Below are positions 1 through 9,877 of a stretch of 32,429 nt of DNA, one piece after another. Every line of letters starts with the position of its first letter. Within the stretch, counting starts at the first letter, position 1. The notes under the pieces are model-generated. The model was not told where the DNA came from, made no database searches, and was given only the letters and a program-made list of their open reading frames with translations. The stretch is from Chitinophagaceae bacterium. GTDB lineage: Bacteria; Bacteroidota; Bacteroidia; Chitinophagales; Chitinophagaceae. Position numbers and translations under genes: made by a program. The stretch covers positions 1-32,429 of the forward strand of contig CANGBQ010000007.1 of the NCBI GenBank assembly GCA_947451985.1, read 5' to 3'.

Positions 1-628
1 AATCCAATTCACCCCAATCTACATCACTCACAAATTGCCGGATGGCGCTACTGACCATCGGTCCTCTCCACACCACGGCTTGTTTTTCGTCAATCAACAA
101 ACCGATACTCATCACCTTGATACCAAATTTCTCAATCGGTACAATCAATCCTTTTCCGCCATTGTCTTTCATTAAAGGTCTTTCCCCTCTGATGCCAAAC
201 ATAATGTGTTGACTGGGACCGTATATATCAGCATCCATCAGGCCAACGGTCGCTCCGTTTTCAGCCAAAGCCAATGCCAGGTTGGCGGCCACAGTACTCT
301 TGCCAACACCCCCTTTTCCACTCACCACCGCAATGATATTTTTCACGCCTCCCAATACTGTTTTCTGATCAAGCCTGTTGCTACTGGTATTGCTGGTAAA
401 GTTTACCGTTACCTCTGCTGTTTTGTTGACAAGCAAATGCACTGCATTGATACAGGCATTCATGATCATATCTTTCATTGGACAGGCAGGCGTGGTCAAT
501 ACCACCGTAAAGGAAACTTTGCTTCCATCAATGACAATATCTTTTACCATGTTCAGGGTAACCAGGTCTTTTCCCAAATCGGGTTCTTGCACATTGCTCA
601 GGGCTTGTAAAATTGCTTCTTGCGTCAT
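1..628 (-). CDS. Mrp/ApbC/NBP35-family iron-sulfur cluster carrier ATPase, C-terminus truncated by window edge
   Basis: Minus-strand reading frame open to the left edge: MTQEAILQALSNVQEPDLGKDLVTLNMVKDI...(DUF59-like)...IIAVVSGKGGVGKSTVAANLALALAENGATVGLMDADIYGPSQHIMFG. The deviant Walker A motif GKGGVGKST is present. Not in the ORF track because it has no stop within the window. Confidence 0.95.
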   Translation of the reverse strand, partial: MTQEAILQALSNVQEPDLGKDLVTLNMVKDIVIDGSKVSFTVVLTTPACPMKDMIMNACINAVHLLVNKTAEVTVNFTSNTSSNRLDQKTVLGGVKNIIAVVSGKGGVGKSTVAANLALALAENGATVGLMDADIYGPSQHIMFGIRGERPLMKDNGGKGLIVPIEKFGIKVMSIGLLIDEKQAVVWRGPMVSSAIRQFVSDVDWGELD

Positions 629-806
629 TTTTTCAATTATTTGTTAAAATAGCCAGCGAACTGCAAAATTAAACATTGAAGGGCTTACTTTGTTTATCAA
701 ATACAGAAAATCAAGTGCAGGGTGGGTTTTATTTCTCAGCAATCGAACAGCAACTGCCTTTGAAAATGATTACATTGCAGGCCCAATACCTTCGGAGCCA
801 TCTCAT

Positions 807-1448
807 ATGAATAAAACGATTCGACATATCCTTCTTTTTGTTTGCTTGTTACCTGTTGTTGCCAAGGCTCAATTCGAAACTTTTCAAGACTCTGTTGTTC
901 AACTATACGGCGTAGTGATGACTGCCGATAGTTTGCAGGCTTTGCCGGTGGTGAGCATTATGATCAAAGGCCAGAACAGAGGAACCCTCAGCAATGACCG
1001 TGGGGTGTTTAGTATTGTAGCCCTGAAGGGAGATTTGGTGGAATTCACTTGTATCGGCTTTAAGCCCAAAACGGTGGAGATTCCGAAAGATTTGAAAGGC
1101 AATCAATTCAGCATCATCCAATTGATGGTAACGGATACAGTCTATTTGCCTGCTACGGTTATCAAACAAAGACTTACCCGGGAACAATTTGAAAGAGACT
1201 TTGTCAACACCAAAGTGCCCGATGACGATATAGAAGTTGCAAGAAGCAATAATAATATTGCCACCCGACGCGTATTAATGTCTTCTTTGCCTGCCGATGG
1301 ACGAGAGGCTTCTACTCAGTACATGCGCCAAAGAGCCAATAAATTGTATTATTCAGGACAGGTGCAGCCCATGAATATCCTCAATCCTTTTGCTTGGTCT
1401 GAATTCATCAAGGCATGGAAAAGAGGTGACTATAAAAGAAAAAACTAG
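807..1448 (+). CDS. Secreted carboxypeptidase-regulatory-like domain protein
   Basis: ORF 690..1448 starts with TTG. The internal ATG at 807 gives a signal peptide (MNKTIRHILLFVCLLPVVAKAQ) followed by a CarboxypepD_reg-like segment (LYGVVMTADSLQALPVVSIMIKGQNRGTLSNDRGVFSIVALKGDLVEFTCIGFK). Confidence 0.8.
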   Translation: MNKTIRHILLFVCLLPVVAKAQFETFQDSVVQLYGVVMTADSLQALPVVSIMIKGQNRGTLSNDRGVFSIVALKGDLVEFTCIGFKPKTVEIPKDLKGNQFSIIQLMVTDTVYLPATVIKQRLTREQFERDFVNTKVPDDDIEVARSNNNIATRRVLMSSLPADGREASTQYMRQRANKLYYSGQVQPMNILNPFAWSEFIKAWKRGDYKRKN

Positions 1449-1526
1449 TTTGGTATTCTTATTATCATTCTCTCCCTTCAATTACTCTCGTCATTTGTTG
1501 TAGATTCGTATCGACAATTGTAGCTT

Positions 1527-2021
1527 ATGCGCATATTTATCTTAGGTTTCATGGGCGCCGGTAAAACCCATTGGGGTAAAATATGGGCAGAGGAATTGGG
1601 TGTTCCCTTTTTGGACCTCGATGAACACATTGTTGCCCAGCAGCAACAATCCATTGTAAATATCTTTGAACAAAAAGGAGAAGATGCTTTTAGGCAGTTA
1701 GAAGCTGCCGCTCTTCGAAGCACGCTTTCTATGGACAATTGTGTAGTGGCCTGTGGCGGTGGAACCCCATGTTTCAAAAATAATATTGAATGGATGAACC
1801 AGCACGGACAGACGATTTTCATATCCGTGCAGCCAAAAATATTATATGAAAGATTGCGGCAAGCAAACTCTTCTCGCCCACTCATCCAACAAATGAATAA
1901 CCAAAGCCTCCAGGCGTATATTGAACAATCACTTGAAGAAAGAATGCCTTTCTATAGTCAAGCAGGGAGGTTGCTGGAGGCCCCATTGCTGACCGCTCAA
2001 ACCATCCGTTCTATTATTTAA
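1527..2021 (+). CDS. aroK: Shikimate kinase
   Basis: 164 aa; P-loop GFMGAGKTHWGK, DLDEHI and CGGGTP motifs typical of shikimate kinases. Confidence 0.9.
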   Translation: MRIFILGFMGAGKTHWGKIWAEELGVPFLDLDEHIVAQQQQSIVNIFEQKGEDAFRQLEAAALRSTLSMDNCVVACGGGTPCFKNNIEWMNQHGQTIFISVQPKILYERLRQANSSRPLIQQMNNQSLQAYIEQSLEERMPFYSQAGRLLEAPLLTAQTIRSII

Positions 2022-2031
2022 TAAAGATTCT

Positions 2032-2412
2032 ATGCATAAATCATTTTTAAAATCAGCATCGCTTTTAGCTGCACTTACAGTGCTGCTGGGTGCATTTGCA
2101 GCACACGGATTAAAAAAAATATTGAACGATGCTGCCATTGCTGTATTTGAAACCGGTGTTCGTTATCAATTCTATCACACCATCGGTTTGTTCATTATTG
2201 CTATTTTGTACAAAGAGTTTCCTGTTAAAATGATGCGTTGGGCTGGGCGTTGCATGATGGCAGGTATCGCATTGTTCAGTGGCTCTCTCTATCTACTGTC
2301 TGTGACGAATAATACTGTTCCAATTATTGGGATCATTACACCTTTTGGAGGTGTATTATTTGTATTTGCTTGGCTGGCTCTTTTTCTGACAATCCTCAAG
2401 AAATCGTCTTAA
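2032..2412 (+). CDS. DUF423 family membrane protein
   Basis: 126 aa, four hydrophobic segments, with LGAFAAHGLKKIL and RYQFYHTIGLFIIAI motifs characteristic of DUF423/YgdD. Confidence 0.88.
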   Translation: MHKSFLKSASLLAALTVLLGAFAAHGLKKILNDAAIAVFETGVRYQFYHTIGLFIIAILYKEFPVKMMRWAGRCMMAGIALFSGSLYLLSVTNNTVPIIGIITPFGGVLFVFAWLALFLTILKKSS

Positions 2413-2465
2413 AAAATTTACTCTGCAAGCGTCTAAAATCTTGTCCGTTAGATGTTTGTATTTAA

Positions 2466-2473
2466 TATCTTTG
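2466..2473 (+). promoter_or_regulatory. Bacteroidota -7 promoter element (TAnnTTTG) for ftsK
   Basis: TATCTTTG at 2466-2473 with TTG at 2441-2443 (22-nt gap); ftsK ATG at 2480. Confidence 0.6.
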
Positions 2474-2479
2474 TAACCA

Positions 2480-4909
2480 ATGGCTAGAAAAAATAAATCT
2501 AAAATATCCGAACAGGAAGTCCTACAGGAAGAACAAATTGAAAAGGTAACCTTGTCGCACCTGATCAAAGACGAACGTACCCACAAGATTGTAGGCAGCA
2601 TCCTATTGTTGTTTTCTTTATTGCTTTTTGTCGCTTTTACTTCTTATTTGTTCACCTGGGATGAAGACCAGGACAAAGTATTCAAAGAAGGCTATCGATT
2701 GTTGATTGGTACTGATACAGCTGTCTCTAATTTGATGGGCACTTTTGGAGCTTTCATTTCTCATTTCTTTATTTACAATGGCTTTGGAATCGCTTCTTAT
2801 TTTCTTTGTTCCTTGTTTTTTGTATTGGGAATGAATTTGTTTTTTGGTAAGCGCATTTTTTCTATACCAAGAAACCTCAAGTATATTATCATTGGAATGC
2901 CATTGGTCAGTATAACTGCCACTGTTTTGTTGGGTGGGAGCGAATTCTCATTTGGTGGTGCGGTAGGCGAAATGTGTACCGATTGGTTATACAAAACAAT
3001 TGGTCAAATTGGCACCTATGGTTTTATTTTTATCGCCTTTTTCGCCTATTTCATTTGGCGCTTCAATCCTGCATTTTCACTCCCTGCTCCTAAAGTAAAA
3101 GAGGAAAAAGCAGACGAACCTGTTCTTCTGGTGGAGGAGCCGAAAGAAGAGGCTCCCATAACAGGCAATTCTTTAAAAAAATCTGCGCAGCCTATTGTTG
3201 ATGCACCTGAAATATCAGAACCTGAACCAGCCATTCCAGTTGTCGAAGAGCCAGTAGAAACTCCGGTAGAAAAAGTTGAACTGGATGCAACACCTACGAT
3301 TTCACCCGTTAATAAAGTGCCTTCAAGCGGATTGGAATTGGAGATCAAAACAGCTGAACCCGTTAAGGAAGAGGTTCCTGCAGAGGTAGCCAAGGTAACC
3401 GTAAAGCCATACGATCCGATTTTGGATCTAAGGGACTACAAATATCCTAGCCTCGATTTATTGGAAAATCATGGCAGCGAAAAGATTGTGCAGGATCCTG
3501 CAGAGTTGGAAAACAACAAGAATCAAATCATCAATACACTGAAAAATTATGACATCGACATTCAGAAGATTTCAGCAACGGTAGGTCCTACGGTTACATT
3601 GTATGAAATTATTCCGGCGGCTGGTGTTCGTATTTCAAGAATTAAAAACCTGGAGGATGACATTGCCCTGAGTTTGGCTGCGTTGGGTATTCGTATCATA
3701 GCGCCCATCCCCGGAAAAGGAACCATCGGTATCGAAGTGCCCAATGCCAAAAAGACCATTGTGAGCATGAAAACCTTGCTTGCAGCCGAAAAGTTCACCA
3801 AAAACAATTTTTCGCTGCCCATCGCAATTGGTAAAAAAATTGACAATGAAAATTTCATTGTCGACCTCGCCAACATGCCCCACTTGTTGATGGCGGGTGC
3901 TACCGGACAGGGTAAGTCAGTTGGATTGAATGCTATTCTGGTGTCACTCTTGTACAGCAAACACCCCTCGCAACTCAAATTTGTACTGGTGGATCCCAAG
4001 AAAGTGGAGTTGAGCATTTATAAAACCATTGAAAAGCATTTCCTTGCCAAATTGCCCGGAGAGGAAGACGCCATCATTACTGACACCAAAAAAGTAGTTC
4101 ATACGCTCAATGCACTTTGCATTGAAATGGACAATAGATATGATTTATTAAAAGAAGCGGGTTGTAGAAATATTAGAGAATACAATGAAAAGTTTGCCGC
4201 CCGAAAATTAAATCCAGAGAAAGGACATCAGTTCCTTCCTTTTATCGTGTTGGTGGTAGATGAATTTGCCGATTTGATCATGACCGCCGGCAAAGAAGTA
4301 GAGATGCCGATTGCTCGCTTGGCTCAATTGGCTCGTGCAGTAGGTATTCACTTAATCATTGCTACTCAAAGGCCTTCCGTCAATATCATAACGGGTACCA
4401 TCAAAGCCAACTTTCCTGCTCGAATCGCTTTTAAAGTGAGCAGCAAAATTGATAGCCGTACTATTTTGGATGCAGGGGGTGCTGAACAGCTCATCGGAAA
4501 AGGAGACATGCTCATCAGTTACAACGGAGAGATTGTGCGATTGCAATGTGCATTCGTAGATACGCCTGAAGTAGATAAAATTGTAGATTTTATCAGTGAT
4601 CAGCGAGGTTATCCTCAGGCATTTTTACTGCCTGAATACATTGATGAGAAAGATATGGAAGGAAGAGATTTTGATGTCAACGACAAAGATGCTCTTTTTG
4701 AAGATGCGGCCCGATTGATTGTCAGCAGCCAGAGCGGAAGCACTTCCTTGCTTCAGCGCAGGATGAAGCTGGGCTACAACCGTGCCGGCAGGTTAATGGA
4801 TCAGTTGGAGGCTGCTGGAGTTGTCGGTTCCAGTCAGGGAAGCAAAGTAAGAGATGTATTAATTAAAACCGAAGCCGAATTGCAGCAACTCCTAGACAAT
4901 ATGGGTTGA
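2480..4909 (+). CDS. ftsK: DNA translocase FtsK/SpoIIIE
   Basis: 809 aa; N-terminal TM helices, acidic/proline-rich linker, Walker A MAGATGQGKSVGLNAI, Walker B LVVDEFADL, C-terminal gamma winged helix (SSQSGSTSLLQRRMKLGYNRAGRLMDQLEAAGVVG). Confidence 0.97.
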   Translation: MARKNKSKISEQEVLQEEQIEKVTLSHLIKDERTHKIVGSILLLFSLLLFVAFTSYLFTWDEDQDKVFKEGYRLLIGTDTAVSNLMGTFGAFISHFFIYNGFGIASYFLCSLFFVLGMNLFFGKRIFSIPRNLKYIIIGMPLVSITATVLLGGSEFSFGGAVGEMCTDWLYKTIGQIGTYGFIFIAFFAYFIWRFNPAFSLPAPKVKEEKADEPVLLVEEPKEEAPITGNSLKKSAQPIVDAPEISEPEPAIPVVEEPVETPVEKVELDATPTISPVNKVPSSGLELEIKTAEPVKEEVPAEVAKVTVKPYDPILDLRDYKYPSLDLLENHGSEKIVQDPAELENNKNQIINTLKNYDIDIQKISATVGPTVTLYEIIPAAGVRISRIKNLEDDIALSLAALGIRIIAPIPGKGTIGIEVPNAKKTIVSMKTLLAAEKFTKNNFSLPIAIGKKIDNENFIVDLANMPHLLMAGATGQGKSVGLNAILVSLLYSKHPSQLKFVLVDPKKVELSIYKTIEKHFLAKLPGEEDAIITDTKKVVHTLNALCIEMDNRYDLLKEAGCRNIREYNEKFAARKLNPEKGHQFLPFIVLVVDEFADLIMTAGKEVEMPIARLAQLARAVGIHLIIATQRPSVNIITGTIKANFPARIAFKVSSKIDSRTILDAGGAEQLIGKGDMLISYNGEIVRLQCAFVDTPEVDKIVDFISDQRGYPQAFLLPEYIDEKDMEGRDFDVNDKDALFEDAARLIVSSQSGSTSLLQRRMKLGYNRAGRLMDQLEAAGVVGSSQGSKVRDVLIKTEAELQQLLDNMG

Positions 4910-4934
4910 TTATCCTGAACACCCCCAAAATACT

Positions 4935-5513
4935 ATGTCAAAATTTTTAATCATTGGATTGGGTAACGTGGGCAATGAATATGCCAACACTCGACACAAT
5001 ATTGGTTTTGATGTAGTCAATGCATTCGTCACCAAGCACGGTGGCAGTTTTAGAGTGGATCGATTGGCATATGTAGCTGAAGTAAAATGGAAAGGAAAGA
5101 TATTCGTTTGTATTTGTCCCACTACTTTCATGAATTTGAGTGGCCGCGCTTTTAAATATTGGCAAGAAAAAGAAAAAATCAATCTTGAAAATACCCTGAC
5201 CATCGTAGATGACCTGGCCCTTCCCTTGGATAAAATCAGGTTAAGAGGAACAGGAACCCATGCTGGACACAATGGACTGAAGGACATTCAAAATATTTTA
5301 GGGACCGATGCTTACCCCAAACTTCGTTTTGGTATTGGAAGTGCATTTCCCAAAGGCTTGCAGGCAGACTTTGTACTAGGCAAATGGAATCCGACTGAAG
5401 TGCCTTTGGTTCAGTACAAAATTGAAAAATGTATTGACGTCATTGAAAGTTTTGCAGCCATTGGCATTGAAAAGACCATGACAGCTTTCAATCAGCTCAG
5501 CTTTTCTGTATAG
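4935..5513 (+). CDS. pth: Peptidyl-tRNA hydrolase
   Basis: 192 aa; FLIIGLGNVGNEYANTRHNIGFDVVNA, PTTFMNLSG and GTGTHAGHNGLKDI signatures. Confidence 0.96.
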   Translation: MSKFLIIGLGNVGNEYANTRHNIGFDVVNAFVTKHGGSFRVDRLAYVAEVKWKGKIFVCICPTTFMNLSGRAFKYWQEKEKINLENTLTIVDDLALPLDKIRLRGTGTHAGHNGLKDIQNILGTDAYPKLRFGIGSAFPKGLQADFVLGKWNPTEVPLVQYKIEKCIDVIESFAAIGIEKTMTAFNQLSFSV

Positions 5514-5594
5514 TTGACTTTGGTTAGTGCTTTTTATTCTCTTTTTGTTAATTTCGCTTTCTATCGAATCAATTACTCAACATAAAGTCTAATA

Positions 5595-6206
5595 ATGAAG
5601 ATTGTCTGCGTGGGAAGAAATTATGTGGAACATGCCAAGGAGTTGGGTAATGAAGTGCCAGACGAGCCTGTCATTTTTATGAAACCAAAGACGGCCTTGC
5701 TACAGCCTGCTGCATCTTTTTATTATCCAGCATTCACGAATGAACTACACTACGAATGTGAATTGGTTTTGCGCATCTGCAAAAATGGCCATTACATTCA
5801 AGAGCGACATGCCAGCAGCTACTACAATGCCATCACAGTGGGTATTGACTTTACCGCCAGGGATGTTCAAGATATCTGCAAAAAAAAAGGATTGCCTTGG
5901 GAAAAAGCCAAAGCATTTGACGGATCGGCTGCTGTCGGAAATTTTATAGATATTACGCCCGATTTGGACAAAAAAAATATTCGATTTTCTTTTACTAAAA
6001 ATGGCGAACGTGTTCAGCAAGGCCATTCAGGCGACATGATTTTTAGTTTTGACAGCATCATTGCCCATGTATCCAAGTATTTTTCGCTTAATATCGGCGA
6101 TCTTATTTTTACCGGAACGCCATCAGGGGTGGGTGAATGTGTGGTAGGAGATGTATTGGAAGCTTTTTTAGAGGAAGATTCTTTGCTGAAACTTGAAGTA
6201 AAGTAA
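5595..6206 (+). CDS. Fumarylacetoacetate hydrolase (FAH) family protein
   Basis: 203 aa; KIVCVGRNYVEHAKELGNEVPDEPVIFMKP, GIDFTARDVQ and GDLIFTGTPSGVG motifs. Confidence 0.95.
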   Translation: MKIVCVGRNYVEHAKELGNEVPDEPVIFMKPKTALLQPAASFYYPAFTNELHYECELVLRICKNGHYIQERHASSYYNAITVGIDFTARDVQDICKKKGLPWEKAKAFDGSAAVGNFIDITPDLDKKNIRFSFTKNGERVQQGHSGDMIFSFDSIIAHVSKYFSLNIGDLIFTGTPSGVGECVVGDVLEAFLEEDSLLKLEVK

Positions 6207-6214
6207 TGCTACTT

Positions 6215-6595
6215 TTATTCTCTGTAAAAATCCATGAGGGATCCGAAATAATTTTCCGTCCATCCGCTTGTGATATTTTCATAATCATCATCCGGAATAT
6301 TAGAGTGCCTCAATTCTACTGAAGTGCCGTTTTTCATTTCATGTAACAAAATGGTGACGATGGATGGTTCAGGTTGCTCTCCAAAATACCATTCTTGCAC
6401 TATTTTCTTGCCTGGTACCAATGTGATATTCTTTCCTACTATACTGTCTTCCCACAATGAAAACTCAGTTCCTTCTAGAGGTTCCATGACAGCGGTTGCC
6501 CCAGACCAAAGCTGAATGGTGGCTGCATTGGTGAGGGCGCTGTATAAAATGTCTGGGCTAGTATTGATTTCATAGTATTTTTTAAAGTCCTTCAT
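6215..6595 (-). CDS. SRPBCC / AHSA1-like domain protein
   Basis: MKDFKKYYEINTSPDILYSALTNAATIQLWSGATAVMEPLEGTEFSLWEDSIVGKNITLVPGKKIVQEWYF is a typical AHSA1/START-like fold. The upstream ORF extension (to 6721) is not domain-like. Confidence 0.85.
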   Translation of the reverse strand: MKDFKKYYEINTSPDILYSALTNAATIQLWSGATAVMEPLEGTEFSLWEDSIVGKNITLVPGKKIVQEWYFGEQPEPSIVTILLHEMKNGTSVELRHSNIPDDDYENITSGWTENYFGSLMDFYRE

Positions 6596-6713
6596 ACCTG
6601 CGTTTTGATAAAGATATGTTTTTTGAATGGTTGGATTTACGGACTTGTAAAAAATTGCTAATTCATATGAAGAAGCAATTGAAATAGCTAAATTGCATGA
6701 ATAATGTAAGTAT

Positions 6714-7379
6714 ATGTTCATTAGATGCAGTCAAATATTTGTATTCATCATCCTCTCCGTTTCGTCAATGGCTCAATACAAGTCATTTTCCATCAACGCC
6801 AAAGGAGACACCATCAATGCAATCAATCTGAATGGACAAAAGACCGGCAAATGGGTTATTGAAATACCCGAATTAAGAGGAGAACCTGGTTATGTAGAAG
6901 AAGGCCTGTATCAAAAAGGGGTAAAAGATGGTTACTGGCGACAATATTCCATTGAAGGGGATTTGATAGGAGTCGAGCAATATAAATTAGGAGGAAAAGA
7001 TGGGTTGCAACAGTATTTTACTTTTCTGGGCGCCTTGGAACACGAAGAAAACTGGAGAGGATACAATCCGGAAGATCCATACGATACCATTGCTGTCTAT
7101 GGCACAGGAAGTGGCGAAATCATCGATTACAAAATTGTAAAAGCCGAGCCTTACAGTGTCAAGCAGGGTGAATGGAAATATTATGACGTCCAATCTGGTC
7201 GTTTGTTGAAAACGGAAATGTGGGAACGCAATGTTCTTCAAAAACCCAATACAGTTCAGTCGGTGGTAACAGGAGATGAAAAAAAGAAAAAAATTGAGAA
7301 GACAGATGAAATGAAAGCATGGGAACTTAAAAACAAAGGCAAAAAAAGAGTGATGCGAGATGGCGCTACGGGTCTGTAA
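6714..7379 (+). CDS. Secreted YwqK/MORN-variant repeat protein
   Basis: Signal peptide MFIRCSQIFVFIILSVSSMAQ; MORN-like repeats (GQKTGKWVIEIPELRGEPGYVEEGLYQKGVKDGYWRQYSIEGDLIGVEQYKLGGKDG). Confidence 0.75.
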   Translation: MFIRCSQIFVFIILSVSSMAQYKSFSINAKGDTINAINLNGQKTGKWVIEIPELRGEPGYVEEGLYQKGVKDGYWRQYSIEGDLIGVEQYKLGGKDGLQQYFTFLGALEHEENWRGYNPEDPYDTIAVYGTGSGEIIDYKIVKAEPYSVKQGEWKYYDVQSGRLLKTEMWERNVLQKPNTVQSVVTGDEKKKKIEKTDEMKAWELKNKGKKRVMRDGATGL

Positions 7380-7397
7380 GCATTGCATTATCTTATT

Positions 7398-7427
7398 AAA
7401 AAAGGCTGGATTCATCCAGCCTTTTTT
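7398..7427. terminator. Bidirectional intrinsic terminator between convergent genes
   Basis: AAAAAAGGCTGGA-TTCA-TCCAGCCTTTTTT: perfect 13-bp stem with A and T tracts on both sides, between stop codons at 7379 (+) and 7446 (-). Confidence 0.9.
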
Positions 7428-7445
7428 AATGAACCGATGGGGTAA

Positions 7446-9824
7446 TTAGTTTTTAATTTCTTTTTGCATGGGATTCCGGCCTCCAGTGGATGCGCCTCTG
7501 GGAGTAGCATTTCTTGATTTGAACAATTGGAATTTGCTCGCTTCTTGCGTCACCGGCCATTGATTGTTTTTTTCATCAATATCAGCGGTTTCTCTGAACG
7601 GGTCCAGTTTGATGGAAGCCACTTCCTTGTCTTTCATGAATACTTTGGTGACTTTGTTTTCATTTTTTCTCCAAATATTCACTCCAATTCTATCCACTTC
7701 TTTGCTTCCATCTTTATAAGTCCACTCAATAATCAACGGCATGACCAAGCCGCCTTTGTTGCTAAAAGTCAACTCGTACATTCTCTTGTTGCCTGCTAGG
7801 TTTGTCTTTTCTTCATTTGTATATACGTCATTTTTACTTTCTGGAATGGTTACAACAAAAGCACTCGTATCGATAGTAGCCAATCCTCTCGCATACCGCC
7901 AATAAAAATCTCGTAGAGTTGTATCTGCATCAGTAGCGAATACAATGTTGCTGTCTGTCCTGTTTCTGATTTTTGAAATATCCTCGTAGCTGTTCAGTAT
8001 AGGCTTGGCTACAGGGATGCTTCGGGTAGAAGATGGAGTTCCATTGATGGCAGCTGTATCGATATTGAGTACTGCTATTTTAACGGTGTCCAGAGAAATA
8101 TCTACAGGATCAGTGTTGTAGAACCATCCTCTCCAAAACCAATCTAAGTCTTCTGCACTGGCATCTTCCATGGTGCGAAAGAAATCTGCGGGAGTAGGAT
8201 GTTTGAACGCCCAGCGCCTGCAATATTCTTTAAATGCGTAATCGAAATTTTTTCTACCAATGATGGTTTCGCGCAAAATATTCAAACCAGTAGCTGGCTT
8301 GCTGTAGGCATTGGGTCCGAATTGGACGATGTTTTCACTGTTCGTCATAATCGGTTCCAGCTGGTCTTTGGGAAGTTTCATGTAATCAACGATCTTATAG
8401 GCGGGTCCTTTGCTGACAGGAAACTTATTGTCCCACAATTCCTCTGTCAGGTATTCAACAAAAGAGTTCAATCCTTCGTCCATCCAGGTCCATTGACGTT
8501 CATCGCTGTTGATAATCATTGGAAAGAAATTGTGACCTACCTCATGAATGATGACACCCAACATGCCATTTTTGGTACTCTCGCTATATGTTCCATCCTT
8601 TTCACAACGTCCATAATTGAAACAAATCATTGGATATTCCATTCCATTGGAAGCTTCGATGCTTTGTGCTACAGGGTAGGGATAAGGAATGGTGAATTTT
8701 GAATACGTTTTTATAGTGTGTGCAACTGCTTTGGTGCTGAATTTGCTGTACAGGTTGTAAGCTTCTTTGCCATAAGCACTCATGCACATTACTTTTTTTC
8801 CTTCTACATAGGTCGGCATGGCATCCCAAACAAATTTCCTGCTGCTGCCCCAAGCAAAATCCCGAACCATATTCGCTTTAAAACGCCATGTTTTTTGAAC
8901 GGTAGATTTCTTTTTTTCTCTTTCTAGGGCTTCATCCAAGGTCACAATTTGCAATACGTCGGCAGAGGTCTGCGCTTTTTTCCACCGTTGATATTGTACG
9001 CTGTTTAAAACGCTCGAATGATTCTGACACTCTCCTGTAGCCATCACCACGTGGTCTGCAGGGACGGTAATGCTCACCTCATAGTTTCCAAACACAAGTG
9101 CAAATTCACCTGATCCTGCAAATTGATGGTTCTGCCAGCCCTGGAAATCACTGTAAACACATAACCTGGGAAACCACTGGGTCATGGTAAAAATATCATT
9201 TCCATCTTCTGGAAAATATTCAAATCCACCCCGTCCACCATATTTGGTGCGTTCGCTGATATTGTAATTCCATTGAATTTTGAATACAAATTTTTGTTTG
9301 CTCTGTAACGGTGTAGGCAATTCAATCCGCATCATGGTTTTGTTAATGGTATACAATAGTTTTTTACCATTGACATCTGTCACAGAAATAATATTGTCAC
9401 CATAGGTACGGTCTGTCTTATTTTGAAGCCTTTCTATGTCACTCAAAGTGATGTTTTTTTGCATGGAACTATTGTTGTCGTATCCTGCATTGTTGGTCGT
9501 GCTGTGTTGGTTTTCGTCTAATTGCAACCATAAATACTTCAGCACATCAGGAGAATTGTTATAATAGGTCAGGGTTTCTTTTCCATTAAGTTTTCTGTTT
9601 GGTTCGTCCAATTGGCAAGAAATTTTGTAATCACACCTTTGTTGCCAATATTGATTTCCGGGTGCTCCGCTGGCAGTCCTGGCCTCATTGGGCGTGGCCA
9701 ATATGGTGCCCAGTTGTTCAAATCGGTTACCGTGATTGCTTCCTGGGTTGTTTCTGACATCCTGCGCATTGACAATCATTACTGCCAAACAGGTCATCAA
9801 GAGGGAACATACATACTTCATCAT
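7446..9824 (-). CDS. M1 family metallopeptidase (gluzincin aminopeptidase)
   Basis: 792 aa; signal peptide; HEVGHNFFPMIINSDERQWTWMDEGLN (HExxH followed by downstream Glu); GMEYPMICF exopeptidase-like motif. Confidence 0.93.
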   Translation of the reverse strand: MMKYVCSLLMTCLAVMIVNAQDVRNNPGSNHGNRFEQLGTILATPNEARTASGAPGNQYWQQRCDYKISCQLDEPNRKLNGKETLTYYNNSPDVLKYLWLQLDENQHSTTNNAGYDNNSSMQKNITLSDIERLQNKTDRTYGDNIISVTDVNGKKLLYTINKTMMRIELPTPLQSKQKFVFKIQWNYNISERTKYGGRGGFEYFPEDGNDIFTMTQWFPRLCVYSDFQGWQNHQFAGSGEFALVFGNYEVSITVPADHVVMATGECQNHSSVLNSVQYQRWKKAQTSADVLQIVTLDEALEREKKKSTVQKTWRFKANMVRDFAWGSSRKFVWDAMPTYVEGKKVMCMSAYGKEAYNLYSKFSTKAVAHTIKTYSKFTIPYPYPVAQSIEASNGMEYPMICFNYGRCEKDGTYSESTKNGMLGVIIHEVGHNFFPMIINSDERQWTWMDEGLNSFVEYLTEELWDNKFPVSKGPAYKIVDYMKLPKDQLEPIMTNSENIVQFGPNAYSKPATGLNILRETIIGRKNFDYAFKEYCRRWAFKHPTPADFFRTMEDASAEDLDWFWRGWFYNTDPVDISLDTVKIAVLNIDTAAINGTPSSTRSIPVAKPILNSYEDISKIRNRTDSNIVFATDADTTLRDFYWRYARGLATIDTSAFVVTIPESKNDVYTNEEKTNLAGNKRMYELTFSNKGGLVMPLIIEWTYKDGSKEVDRIGVNIWRKNENKVTKVFMKDKEVASIKLDPFRETADIDEKNNQWPVTQEASKFQLFKSRNATPRGASTGGRNPMQKEIKN

Positions 9825-9877
9825 AATTTTTGCTATTTTAAAGAAGGAGTAAAGGTATTACAATTTAATTGCATTGC

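Noticed and set aside
206-647. Plus-strand ORFs of 134 and 89 aa
   Set aside because: Antisense to the clear Mrp/ApbC coding frame on the minus strand; no recognisable domain.
1478-1885. Minus-strand 135-aa ORF
   Set aside because: Antisense shadow of shikimate kinase; no domain features.
3046-3393. Minus-strand Ser/Gly/Thr-rich 115-aa ORF
   Set aside because: Mirror of the acidic, proline-rich FtsK linker; low-complexity shadow frame.
3562-4017. Minus-strand 151-aa ORF
   Set aside because: Antisense to the conserved FtsK motor domain; no independent evidence.
6714-7379. YwqK-like protein as a toxin-antitoxin component
   Set aside because: The 'YwqK family antitoxin' name is common for MORN-variant repeats, but no toxin partner is adjacent and the protein has a signal peptide.
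8199-8702. Plus-strand 167-aa ORF
   Set aside because: Antisense to the M1 peptidase catalytic region.
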